A stretch of 64,000 bases of DNA from Mycobacterium barrassiae. GTDB lineage: Bacteria > Actinomycetota > Actinomycetes > Mycobacteriales > Mycobacteriaceae. The stretch is taken from NCBI RefSeq assembly GCF_025822765.1, contig NZ_JACKUK010000033.1:1-64000 (forward strand). Direction: 5' to 3'. Shown here piece after piece: positions 7,769 to 16,102 of the stretch. How positions within the stretch are numbered: the stretch's first letter is position 1; the number at the start of each line of letters is the position of its first letter. Made by a program: the position numbers and the translations under genes. Under the pieces are notes generated by a model. The model worked only from the letters and a program-made list of their open reading frames with translations. It did not search any database and was not told the DNA's origin.

Positions 7769-8785
7769 TCAGGCGACCGCGTCGGCAAGCGCGTGCTTCA
7801 CCTCGACGCTTCGCGGTGTGAACCGCAGGAACAACTTTGCGACGAACGGCGCGGCGAACAGCATCAGCACCACCCGGACCACCTGCGACGTCATGACGAA
7901 CGCGACGTTGGACTCGGAGCCGAGCGTCGTGCCGAGCACCGCGTAGATGCCGCCGGGGCTGGTCGCGAGGTATCCGTCGAGCTGGCTGAGGCCGGCTGCA
8001 TTGGCCAGCAGCACACCGAAGCCCGCCACGACGAGGTTGAGCACCACGATCAACGTCAACGCGGTGGGCAGGATCCGGCGGATCGCGCGGATCGATTCAC
8101 GATTGAGGTCCAGCACGGTCTGCCACACGATCAGCAGCGCGGCGGCCTGGACCAACAGCACCGGGACGTCGAGACCCGCCAGCAGTCCGCTCAATTCCAG
8201 GGCGACGGTGATCGCCATGGGGCCCAGCAGCCCCGCTGCGGGCAGCCGCACCGCGTGGCCGAGCACCGCGCCGGCGACGACGATCACCGCGATCAACGGC
8301 AGACCGAAGAACAACGGCGGGGAGGTAGCAGCGTCGGGGGATGGGTCGGCGGCGGTGCCGCCGTAGACGACCGCGACGACGAAGGGCATGGCCGCGGTGA
8401 TGAGGGCTACACGCAGATACTGCACGGCCGCGACGACACGATCGTCGCCACCGAGCTCACGGGCGATGGACACCACCCCTGAGGATCCACCTGCGACCAG
8501 TGACAGCGCTCCCGTCAGCGGGCTGATGCCGCGGTGCATGCTCAGCAGCGCGCCGCCGGCAACGCAGATGGCCAGTGTGCCCACGGCGACCGCGAGGACC
8601 GCCGCCCAGTCCGATGCGTCGAGCGCGGACGACGAGATTTCGCGGACCAGCAGTCCGGTGGCCACGCCGAGCACACCCTGGGCGGCGAGGGTCGACGCAC
8701 GTACCGCCCTCGGTGCGTGACGCGCCAGGCTCCAGGCCAGGATGCCGCTGGCCAGGGCTACTGCGACCAGCTCGATGGTGTTCAT
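7769..8785 (-). CDS. AbrB family membrane protein (putative permease)
   Basis: The 338-residue protein has about ten transmembrane helices arranged as two repeats, each with a Gly/Ser-rich segment (SLVAGGSSGVVSIARELGGDDRVVAAVQYLRV and YLATSPGGIYAVLGTTLGSESNVAFVMTSQVVRV). Such repeats are typical of the AbrB/ammonia monooxygenase-related family (PF05145). The family is membrane-bound with poorly defined function, possibly transport. ATG 8785 starts directly at the first hydrophobic helix (MNTIELVAVALASG); a longer open frame upstream is dominated by intergenic sequence. It converges with the debranching enzyme with only 15 bases between the stops. Confidence 0.85.
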   Translation of the reverse strand: MNTIELVAVALASGILAWSLARHAPRAVRASTLAAQGVLGVATGLLVREISSSALDASDWAAVLAVAVGTLAICVAGGALLSMHRGISPLTGALSLVAGGSSGVVSIARELGGDDRVVAAVQYLRVALITAAMPFVVAVVYGGTAADPSPDAATSPPLFFGLPLIAVIVVAGAVLGHAVRLPAAGLLGPMAITVALELSGLLAGLDVPVLLVQAAALLIVWQTVLDLNRESIRAIRRILPTALTLIVVLNLVVAGFGVLLANAAGLSQLDGYLATSPGGIYAVLGTTLGSESNVAFVMTSQVVRVVLMLFAAPFVAKLFLRFTPRSVEVKHALADAVA

Positions 8786-8915
8786 GGCGCCTAGGGTGCG
8801 ACATCGTTCTTGGCGATTCCTAAAAGCCGCCGTGTCGTCGGCTCCAAGAAAGTTCAAAGAATCGGTCGCCAATCTCATGTCACGCATCACGGCGACACGA
8901 GAAAGGAGACCGCAG

Positions 8916-9890
8916 ATGCCGACGTTGACGACAACACAAGAGATCCGTACGCGCCGGCCCATGACCGGACCCCAGGTATGGAACCGCGCCGCCCTCGGCG
9001 GCGCGTACTACCTGACCACGATTGCCCCGCATCAGGCCGACGCCTTCCTGCGAATCCGCGCGGACCTGCGACGACGTGGTAAGCGGATCGACACCGTCGA
9101 GGCAGCCGACTTCATCGACCCCGCGCTGGCCGAGGTGGCCGACGCCATCAGCGCGCAGGTGCACTCCGGCCTCGGGTTCATCGTGCTGCGCGGGCTGCCG
9201 TTCGACGGCTGGACCGATGAGGAAGCCTCGATGCTGTACTGGGGTCTCGGTACCTATCTGGGCCGGCCGCTGCCGCAGAACCGCGCCGGGGAACGCGTCT
9301 ATCTGGTTCAGGACACCGGCGCGACTCTGATGGAGGCCCGTGGGTCGAAGACCAACCTCGGAATGATCTACCACACCGACTCGGCGGCGGCCTTCGTCGG
9401 CAGCCGTCCCGACATCCTCGCCCTGATGTGCCTACGCAAGGCGGTGTCCGGTGGTGAGTCGTTGATGGTCAGCGGCCACACCGCCTACAACACCCTGCTG
9501 GCCACTCGGCCGGATCTGGTGGAGGTGCTCTACGGAGAGTTCCTCTTCGACCGGTCGAAGGACACGGCCGAAGGGGAGGATCCGGTGTCGCGCGGTGCGG
9601 TGTTCACCGACAGCGCAGCAGGCGTGCACATCCGCTACAACCGCCTGCATATTGAACTGGGCCACCATCTTTCGGGCAATCCGATGACGACTCTGCAGCG
9701 CGAGGCGCTCGATGCATTCGACGCGATCCTCAACGATCCGACGAACTCGATCGACTTCACGATGGAGCCCGGCGATGTGTTCTTCGCCGACAACGCCACC
9801 ATGCTCCACAACCGGAATGCGTTCACCGACGCACACGAGGTCGAGAAGCGGCGTTGCCTGGTGCGGCTCTGGCTCGCAACCGATCGCTAG
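8916..9890 (+). CDS. TauD/TfdA-like Fe(II)/2-oxoglutarate dioxygenase
   Basis: The 324-residue protein has the jelly-roll dioxygenase iron motif H153-x-D155 (YHTDSA) and distal H298 (MLHNRNAFTD), followed by a basic RR/R segment that would bind 2-oxoglutarate. It should hydroxylate or oxidatively cleave a small organic substrate in the cytoplasm; the substrate cannot be inferred. AAAGGAG precedes ATG 8916 at good spacing. It is divergent from the AbrB-type permease with 130 bases between starts, so the two might share regulation or a substrate. It ends 5 bases before the second copy of the duplicated terminator module. Confidence 0.88.
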   Translation: MPTLTTTQEIRTRRPMTGPQVWNRAALGGAYYLTTIAPHQADAFLRIRADLRRRGKRIDTVEAADFIDPALAEVADAISAQVHSGLGFIVLRGLPFDGWTDEEASMLYWGLGTYLGRPLPQNRAGERVYLVQDTGATLMEARGSKTNLGMIYHTDSAAAFVGSRPDILALMCLRKAVSGGESLMVSGHTAYNTLLATRPDLVEVLYGEFLFDRSKDTAEGEDPVSRGAVFTDSAAGVHIRYNRLHIELGHHLSGNPMTTLQREALDAFDAILNDPTNSIDFTMEPGDVFFADNATMLHNRNAFTDAHEVEKRRCLVRLWLATDR

Positions 9891-9895
9891 ACGTT

Positions 9896-9927
9896 CCCAG
9901 CCCGATCGACGGATCGATCGGGCTGGG
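9896..9927. terminator. Bidirectional hairpin terminator (copy 2)
   Basis: CCCAGCCCGATC pairs perfectly with GATCGGGCTGGG across the loop GACGGATC. It is identical in core and loop to the structure at 3775-3804 and again separates a plus-strand enzyme gene from a minus-strand His-rich gene. Confidence 0.8.
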
Positions 9928-9949
9928 CCTTCGGTCGGTGTGGGCTTGG

Positions 9950-10342
9950 TCAGCGGTGGCCGCGCTTGCCGCGGATGGGGGCGGGGACAGGGACGCTGGC
10001 GTGGGGGCGATGGGCGTGGGGCTGGTCGTTGCTGCCCTTGTGGCCGTGGCCTGCGTGGGTGTTGGGCAGTGGGGAGTAGCGGAACGCGGTGTGGTTACCG
10101 GTGGAGGTGCTGCCGGGGGCGGCGACGGAATGGACGGTGCCGCGGATGGCGGCCGCGATCTCGGCGGGGATCTCGCGGGCGTCGTTGACGGCTTGGCCGG
10201 CGGTCTCGGTCATGGCGGTGCCGTCGACGGTAATGGTGGCGTCGGCGTTGGCCGGTGTGGCGATGGCGATGAGGATTCCGCTGAGGGCGGCCAGGGCGAA
10301 GGTGATCAGGGCTGCGGTGGTGGCGATGCGGGTCTTGATCAT
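9950..10342 (-). CDS. Secreted His-rich protein, paralogue B
   Basis: This 130-residue paralogue of the protein at 3831 has the same signal peptide (MIKTRIATTAALITF...PANADA) and the same His-rich C-terminal plan (HAGHGHKGSNDQPHAHRPHASVPVPAPIRG). The middle differs by many substitutions while keeping length and the pattern GTAM...AGQAV.DAR. Such divergence with an untouched leader suggests either recent gene conversion of the 5' end or strong constraint there. Export and metal binding are inferred; no named family is recognised. It converges on the dioxygenase gene through the shared terminator. Confidence 0.8.
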   Translation of the reverse strand: MIKTRIATTAALITFALAALSGILIAIATPANADATITVDGTAMTETAGQAVNDAREIPAEIAAAIRGTVHSVAAPGSTSTGNHTAFRYSPLPNTHAGHGHKGSNDQPHAHRPHASVPVPAPIRGKRGHR

Positions 10343-10409
10343 CGGAGTTCCTTTTCTCGTAGCCGGGTCCTCAATAGAACCTCAATGCCGAATATGCGCT
10401 GCTAACCGG

Positions 10410-11555
10410 TTACGGGGCGGGCGGAATCTCGAACGTGAACTGGTAGCCGGCGATGGAGATGACATCCCCGTCAGTGAGTGTCGTGCTGCCGCGAATGCGC
10501 TGACCGGCCACCTTCACGCCGTTGGCCGAGCGCAGGTCGTTGATCACGAAGTTGGCGCCGGTGTCGATGATCGTGGCGTGGTACCGGCTCACCTTGGGGT
10601 CATCGATCACCACGCCGTTGTCTTCGCGGCGACCGATGCCGGTGGTCACCGTCTCCAGTGGGTAGCAGCGGCCAGCGGCGTCGCGCAGCTGTGCTCGGCT
10701 CGCGCCTGCCGCGGTGAAACTCATCGTGTGCTGCGTGAGCATGGTGACGATGCCGGTCGCGTCGTTCTGCGCGATCTGCTGGACGTCCAACCGCTCTTGG
10801 CGCAGGATCCGTTGTTCGAGTGTGCGTAGTGTCGGCCCGGGGTCGATGCCCAGCTCGTCGGACAGCACGGATCTCACCCGTCGGAATGCGTCCAACGCGT
10901 CGGTCTGCCGATCGGCCACGTAGTACGCGGTGATCAACTGGGCCCATAGGGGCTCTCGATAGGGGTGCTCGCCGACGAGTTTCTCCAGCTCGCCGATCAC
11001 TGAATCGCCACGGCCGCAGGCGATTTCAGACTCCGCACGCACCACGTGGGCCATCACTTTGTCCTCGATGAGCGCCGTGGCGAACGATTCGACGAAGCGG
11101 AACTCGCGCAGGTCCTCGAGAATCGGGGCGCGCCATTGCGCGAGGGCGGCAGCGAGTCGGTCGCTGGCTTGTTTGAACCGGCCGGCGGCAGCCGCCTGGA
11201 CTCCGGCGGCCTTTTCCGCGGCGAACCGTCCGAGGTCACAGGCGGCGTCGGGAACGTTGAGCTGGTAGCCGGGCCTGGCACTGGCCAGAACCGTTTTCGG
11301 GTCGACTCCGGCAGAGCCGAGAATTTTTCGGAGGTTCGCGATGTAGACGTGCAGGTTGTGGATCGCGTCTGCTTCCGGGGAATCCTCGTCCCATATTGCG
11401 GTGATGATCGAGTCTCGCGGAACGGGACGGTTACGGTTGATCAGCAGCAGCGCCAACACTGCGCATTGCTTCGGAGTGCCCAAGGGCACCGGCTGGCCGT
11501 TCACGGCGACCTGTAGCGGACCGAGCACGCCGAAATCCAGACCCTGCAGGACCAC
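10410..11555 (-). CDS. EmbR-like regulator (SARP/BTAD with FHA domain)
   Basis: The 381-residue protein has an OmpR-type winged helix at about 1-100 (FGVLGPLQVAVNGQPVPLGTPKQCAVLALLL), a BTAD helical domain at about 105-255 and a C-terminal FHA domain at about 285-375 (IGRREDNGVVIDDPKVSRYHATI...NDLRSANGVKV). This is the layout of mycobacterial EmbR, a transcription factor whose FHA domain binds phosphothreonine on a partner Ser/Thr kinase. GTG 11555 follows AGGGGCGAA. It lies 7 bases downstream of the kinase gene, the expected partner, but that kinase is broken here. Targets may be cell-wall genes as for EmbR, by analogy only. Confidence 0.88.
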   Translation of the reverse strand: MVLQGLDFGVLGPLQVAVNGQPVPLGTPKQCAVLALLLINRNRPVPRDSIITAIWDEDSPEADAIHNLHVYIANLRKILGSAGVDPKTVLASARPGYQLNVPDAACDLGRFAAEKAAGVQAAAAGRFKQASDRLAAALAQWRAPILEDLREFRFVESFATALIEDKVMAHVVRAESEIACGRGDSVIGELEKLVGEHPYREPLWAQLITAYYVADRQTDALDAFRRVRSVLSDELGIDPGPTLRTLEQRILRQERLDVQQIAQNDATGIVTMLTQHTMSFTAAGASRAQLRDAAGRCYPLETVTTGIGRREDNGVVIDDPKVSRYHATIIDTGANFVINDLRSANGVKVAGQRIRGSTTLTDGDVISIAGYQFTFEIPPAP

Positions 11556-11562
11556 TTCGCCC

Positions 11563-13559
11563 CTAGTCGACTCGGAGTTTCACGACCGGCGTGACCCCGG
11601 CATCGGTGACGTACACGTCGCCCGTCGCGTCGACGGCCACACCCTGCGGATCGTTGAGCCCGGTGAAGGGCAGCGGTATCGCCGCTGTCGCACCCGACCG
11701 CAACTGAAGCACGCTGGCGTTACCCCGGTCGGTGATGTAGATGTGGTGGTCCGCGTCAACCGCGATCCCATGGGGATCGTTGAGTCCGGTGACAGGTAGC
11801 TCGGTCGCGGCAGGTGCACCGACCTCCAGCTTGAGCACCCGGTCGTTGTACCCGTCGGTGATGAAGACGTCACCGTGTGGGTCGACGGCCACGCCTCGGG
11901 GATCGTTGAGACCGGTCAATGGGACCGGCGTCGCCGCAGGTGCGCCCACCGGGAGGTGAAGCACTCGATCGTTGCCGCGGTCGATGACGTACACGTCGCC
12001 TGCTGCTCCGACGCCCACCCCGCGTGGATCGTTGAGACCGCTGAACGGCAGCGGGATCGCTGCGGGGGCGCCCGCAGGCAGCCGCAGCACCCGATCGTTA
12101 CCCGAGTCGGCGACGTACACGTCACCCTTGGCGTCGACCGCCACATCTCGGGGGTTCTTCAGGCCGCTGAAGGGCAACGTGGTCGGGGTATCCCCGCCCG
12201 CAGGCAGAACCAGCACCTGATCGGTACCGATGTCGGTGACGTACGTGTTGCCTGCGGCATCCACCGCAACCCCGGTGGCGAGTCGCACATCTGGGAACGG
12301 CAGCGGAATCTGGTTTGAGTAGCCTTGCCCCCCGGCGACGGAGCCACTGTCATCTTCCGATGACTGCCGCCCGATGATCACGACTGCCGCTACGGCGACT
12401 ACCACCATTGCGACCACTGCGGTAGTCACACCGATAGCCGTCCGCGACAACCGAACTCGTTTGCCACGACGGGCTACTGCGATTTCGGCGGTGGGATCCG
12501 TCGGATTCCCCAACGCAGCGCGGGCCGCCACGGCCAGCTCCTGAACGCTCGAGTAGCGATCGTCGGGATTCTTCGCCATACCTTTGGCGATGACCGCATC
12601 GAACGCCACCGGAACATTGGCCTCGCTGGCGCTGGGTTGTGGCGGCGGGGTGTGTAGGTGGTGGGCGATCAAACCCTGCACGCCCATGTCACTGCTGAAC
12701 GGTGGCGTACCGGTAAGGCACTCGTACAGCACGCATGCCAGCGCGTATACGTCCACGCGCGAATGAGTTTTCACGGCGGCGCCGATCGCTTCCGGAGCCA
12801 TGTAGGCCGCGGTGCCAATGGTTTCACCGGCCTTGGTCAGCGTGGCATCTCCGGACGCATGGGCGATGCCGAAGTCGATCAGATAGGCGAAGTCGTTGGC
12901 GCACACCAGGATGTTGGAGGGCTTGACATCGCGATGCACCAGGCCGACATCGTGGGCCGCCTGCAGCGCGCCGGCCACCTGGGTGATGATCGCCACCGCA
13001 CGCCCCGGCGACAGCGCACCTTCCTGTTTGATCAGCGAGCGCAGGTCCGTGCCGTCGACCAGTCGCATGTTGTTACCGCAAAAATTCTGATCTTGGCCGC
13101 TAATGTTCGCGCATGCGCACATGGGTGGCCGCCGTGGCGGCCGTCGTCCTGCTCGTGGCCGGCTGCGGAGGTGGCGCCAAAAAACAGCCGGCCGTCCACG
13201 TCGCCGAAGTCGTGGATGGGAATGATGTGCGGTTCGGTCAGCTGTGCCACCGCTTCGCACTCCCGCCGGAACCGTTCGCGCGACTCGTCGTCGTCGGCGG
13301 AGTGTTCGGGCAGCACCTTCAGCGCGACCACCCGATTGGTCTGCGAGTCGCGTGCCCGCCATACCTGACCCATGCCACCGGCGCCCAGCATTGAGAGCAG
13401 CCCATAGCGTCCGAAGGTCTTTTCCGGCTGTTGGCCCTCCGTGGCGTCCCCACCGTCTCCGCCTGATGCTGAGCCGTCGGCGTCCTCGCCGTCGATGACC
13501 GTGTCATCCATGCTGCTGATAGCCCTGTCGCTGAGTGGCTGACGCCAATTTGCATTCAT
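11563..13559 (-). pseudogene. PknD-like Ser/Thr kinase with NHL-repeat sensor domain, disrupted by an insertion
   Basis: The upstream part (from 13559) encodes the kinase N-lobe with the Gly loop LGAGGMGQVWRA and VALKVL, reaching HDFGDVDGRLF. In a different frame, the downstream part resumes at MRLVDGTDLRSL and gives the catalytic loop HRDVKPSN, the DFG motif (IDFGIAHASG), a transmembrane helix (IGVTTAVVAMVVVAVAAVVII) and about six NHL blades (GVAVDAAGNTYVTD...). This is the architecture of PknD, whose propeller senses signals outside the cell. About 116 bases at 13069-13184 separate the halves and shift frame, so no complete kinase can be made. Neither piece alone has a full active site. Confidence 0.85.
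13069..13184. other. Foreign insert within the kinase gene, carrying a lipoprotein gene start
   Basis: The segment replaces the two or three codons expected between the kinase motifs GRLF and MRLVDG. Read on the plus strand it contains a -10-like TAATGT, then ATG 13113 and a lipoprotein signal peptide MRTWVAAVAAVVLLVAGC with lipobox LVAGC, running into antisense kinase sequence. The local A/T-rich run (caaaaattctgatc) differs from its surroundings. Confidence 0.65.
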
Positions 13560-13753
13560 TCAACCAGGCGATACGTCAATTGGCCGGAGGGGGCGTCGAC
13601 GTCGCGGTGTGGGGCCGCCGTGGTGCTGGTCATCGAGAAAGCTAGGGCTGGGGCGTGGGATTTGCATCCTGCGAACGGTGCATCTTCGTGAGTGCATCTG
13701 GTGCAAAAGATGTAGACAGCCCTGGCTCGGGCTGACAGGACGGTCCTAAACCG

Positions 13754-14296
13754 TCAGTGCGTCGCGGGGGACAAACCGTATCGCCGCGCAACATCGTCGA
13801 GCCAGTCGGGCGTTCCGTAGGTCAGGCCGTACTTATTCGCCAGCTCGGTGAATTCAACCGAGTCATGGAGTGGTGCATCGGGTTTCGTCACTGCTGATCC
13901 GGACATCAGGAGCTCGCCCAGCTCGCGGAAGTAGTTCTCGAAGCCGTTGCCGGGAGCGATGATCTCGATGATCCGCCCCGGCTCGGTCCCTGCGTTCCAC
14001 ATGGCGTGCATCTGGCCGCGGGGTTTGGTGATGTAGCCGCCGGGCCCCAGCACCACCTCGCTGTCGTCGGACCGGAAGCCGATTTCGCCGGCGAGCACAT
14101 ACGAGTGCTCGTCCTCGTGGGTATGGCGATGCGCCGCGGTGAGCGTGCCGACGGGGAACGGATGCTCGACGATCGACACCAGGCCGCCGGTGGTTCGGCT
14201 GATGAGCTTGAACACCGCACCAAACCCCGGGATGGTGATGACGTCGCCTTCGCCGGGCTGCACCACGGTCAACTCCGCACCGTTTGTCACGGACAT
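13754..14296 (-). CDS. Cupin-domain protein
   Basis: The 180-residue protein has a single cupin barrel: the metal-binding motif 1 appears as AHRHTHEDEHSYVLAGEIGFRSDD, and motif 2 as PRGQMHAMWNAGTEPGRIIEI. Such proteins bind a divalent metal and act as small dioxygenases, isomerases or sensors. The C-terminal 50 residues (ELANKYGLTYGTPDWLDDVARRYGL) form a helical tail seen in a mycobacterial/streptomycete subgroup. AAAGAGGAGACCACC precedes ATG 14296. It is 21 bases downstream of the HD-domain gene and probably in one operon with it, divergent from the AraC-type regulator. Substrate unknown. Confidence 0.85.
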   Translation of the reverse strand: MSVTNGAELTVVQPGEGDVITIPGFGAVFKLISRTTGGLVSIVEHPFPVGTLTAAHRHTHEDEHSYVLAGEIGFRSDDSEVVLGPGGYITKPRGQMHAMWNAGTEPGRIIEIIAPGNGFENYFRELGELLMSGSAVTKPDAPLHDSVEFTELANKYGLTYGTPDWLDDVARRYGLSPATH

Positions 14297-14317
14297 GGTG
14301 GTCTCCTCTTTATCCCG

Positions 14318-14968
14318 CTACTCGGGCCAGGTGTTGTTCAGGATGAGGTCGACGAAGTCGTGTCGCCGAAACGTCGGGTCGAAGTGGGCCAGCACGTCGT
14401 CGTTCATGGTTCCGAAGGTGCTGTCCGGCCGGTGCTTCATACCGTCGTTGAACGCCGCGAGTATGCGGTTCTTGAAATCGGGTCGAGGGTGCGCGGCGGT
14501 CACCGCGTCGACGGCTTCCGGGGAGAGCGCGTCACGACCGATACCCAGCACGTCGGTCTCGACGCCGGCGATGACCAGAGCGGTCTCGGGTTCGAGGAAC
14601 TGCGGCACACCGGGCGTGGTGTGCAATGCGATGCCCAGCCACACCTTTCGCGCGTCGGCGGCATCGACGCCGCGCTCCAGCAGGAAGTCCTGCGCCGCAT
14701 TGGCGCCGTCGACCTCGAAGCGCAGGTTCGAGGTGCGGTAGCGCTCGGTGAGTCCCAAATCGTGGAACATCGCAGCGACATAGAGCAGTTCGAGATCCGG
14801 CTGCAGTCCAACGCGGCGACCCTGCAGCGCGGCGAACAGAAACACCCTGCGTGAATGGTCGAAGAGCAGGTCGTCTTCGGCCTCGCGAATGAAATCGGTC
14901 GTCTCGCGCACCAATGCGGTGTCGGGGATGGTGATGCCGGCGATCGATTGAAGCGACTGCGTTCCCAT
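14318..14968 (-). CDS. HD-domain hydrolase (cyanamide hydratase-like group)
   Basis: The 216-residue protein has an HD metal-binding fold with FDHSRRVFLFAAL, the core pair HD in VAAMFHDLGLTERY and a later H at IALHTTPGVP. This resembles the cyanamide hydratase/uncharacterised HD family. These enzymes hydrate or hydrolyse small substrates with a bound metal. AGGAGAAGACC lies directly before ATG 14968. It is first in a two-gene operon with the cupin and faces the GlxA-type regulator across about 86 bases, which suggests a small inducible pathway. Confidence 0.85.
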   Translation of the reverse strand: MGTQSLQSIAGITIPDTALVRETTDFIREAEDDLLFDHSRRVFLFAALQGRRVGLQPDLELLYVAAMFHDLGLTERYRTSNLRFEVDGANAAQDFLLERGVDAADARKVWLGIALHTTPGVPQFLEPETALVIAGVETDVLGIGRDALSPEAVDAVTAAHPRPDFKNRILAAFNDGMKHRPDSTFGTMNDDVLAHFDPTFRRHDFVDLILNNTWPE

Positions 14969-15054
14969 GGTCTTCTCCTTCGTTGGCTTACTAATCGAGT
15001 CAACGCAGGCGATGGGCCGTTCACATACGGCCTTTGAGCCGTTCGTCGCACAGA

Positions 15055-16047
15055 ATGCGACACAATGGCGCGGTGGTGGCAGCGAGTGCTCGCTCCCGGG
15101 TGGTGGTGATCGTCGTCTTCGATGACGTGACGACGCTGGATGTCGCCGGGGCGGGCGAGGTCTTCGCCGAGGCCAACCGATTCGGCGGCGACTATCAGAT
15201 CAAGATCGCCTCGGTGGACGGGCGCGACGTGACCACCTCGATCGGAATCCGCCTGGGAGTGACCGACAGCGTCGCGTCCATCGAATCCGCCGATACCGTC
15301 CTGGTCGCCGGCAGCGACAACATTCCGGCGCGGCCGATTGACCCCGCACTCGTCGAGGCCGTGAAGTCGGTGGCGGGTCGCACTCGCCGGCTGGGGTCCA
15401 TCTGCACCGGGTCGTTCATACTCGCGCAGGCAGGCCTGCTCGGCGGTCGGCGCGCGACCACGCACTGGCACAACATCCGATCCTTCGCCCGCGCCTTTCC
15501 CGACGTCACCGTGGAGCCTGACGCGATCTTCGTCCGTGACGGCGACGTCTTCACGTCAGCCGGGGTGTCGGCGGGCATCGACCTCGCGCTCGCGCTGGTC
15601 GAGCAGGACTACGGTGCCGACCTCGTCCGCGACGTGGCCCGCTGGTTGGTCGTCTATCTCAAGCGCGCAGGCGGGCAGTCACAATTCTCATCGCTGATCG
15701 AAGCGAACCCACCACCGCAGTCCGCCCTGCGCGTGGTGACCGACGCGATTGCCGCAGAGCCGGATGCGGACCACAGCGTGAAAACCCTTGCGGCGCGCGC
15801 CTCCCTGAGCACGCGACAGCTCACCCGGTTGTTCCGATCCGAACTCGGGACGACTCCGGCCGACTACGTGGAGATGGTCCGAGTCGACGTCGCCCGCGCC
15901 GCCCTCGATGCCGGCCGCACCGTGACCGACACCGCGCGCCTGGCGGGTTTCGGTAGCACGGAAACGCTCCGGCGTGCATTCGCCGAACACTTAGGCGTCT
16001 CACCGAAGGCCTATCGAGACAGGTTCCGCACGGCGATCCGCGGCTGA
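15055..16047 (+). CDS. GlxA-type AraC family regulator with DJ-1/PfpI domain
   Basis: The protein of about 330 residues has an N-terminal class I amidotransferase-like domain ([26 protein letters not shown]) with the nucleophile-elbow-like [15 protein letters not shown], at about 15-185. A C-terminal AraC double HTH follows ([41 protein letters not shown]...[29 protein letters not shown]). Such proteins sense small nitrogenous or aldehyde compounds and activate neighbouring genes. ATG 15055 or GTG 15073 could be the start; an upstream TTG at 15034 is less likely. It is divergent from the HD/cupin pair, its likely target. Confidence 0.88.
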   Translation: MRHNGAVVAASARSRVVVIVVFDDVTTLDVAGAGEVFAEANRFGGDYQIKIASVDGRDVTTSIGIRLGVTDSVASIESADTVLVAGSDNIPARPIDPALVEAVKSVAGRTRRLGSICTGSFILAQAGLLGGRRATTHWHNIRSFARAFPDVTVEPDAIFVRDGDVFTSAGVSAGIDLALALVEQDYGADLVRDVARWLVVYLKRAGGQSQFSSLIEANPPPQSALRVVTDAIAAEPDADHSVKTLAARASLSTRQLTRLFRSELGTTPADYVEMVRVDVARAALDAGRTVTDTARLAGFGSTETLRRAFAEHLGVSPKAYRDRFRTAIRG

Positions 16048-16102
16048 GGTCGGCACCGATGACATATTCGAAGAAATGACGACCCTGCTGAAGGAGAAGA
16101 CG

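Larger units (their letters stand above)
9896..10388. repeat. Dispersed module copy 2
   Basis: This is the partner of 3775-4265. It carries the same terminator, the paralogous gene and a 125-base identical block (10237-10361) covering the signal-peptide codons, ribosome site and upstream flank. Confidence 0.85.

Noticed and set aside
11563-13070. Independent kinase starting at the internal Met of MRLVDG
   Set aside because: It would lack the ATP-binding lobe, so it is treated as the 3' part of a disrupted gene.
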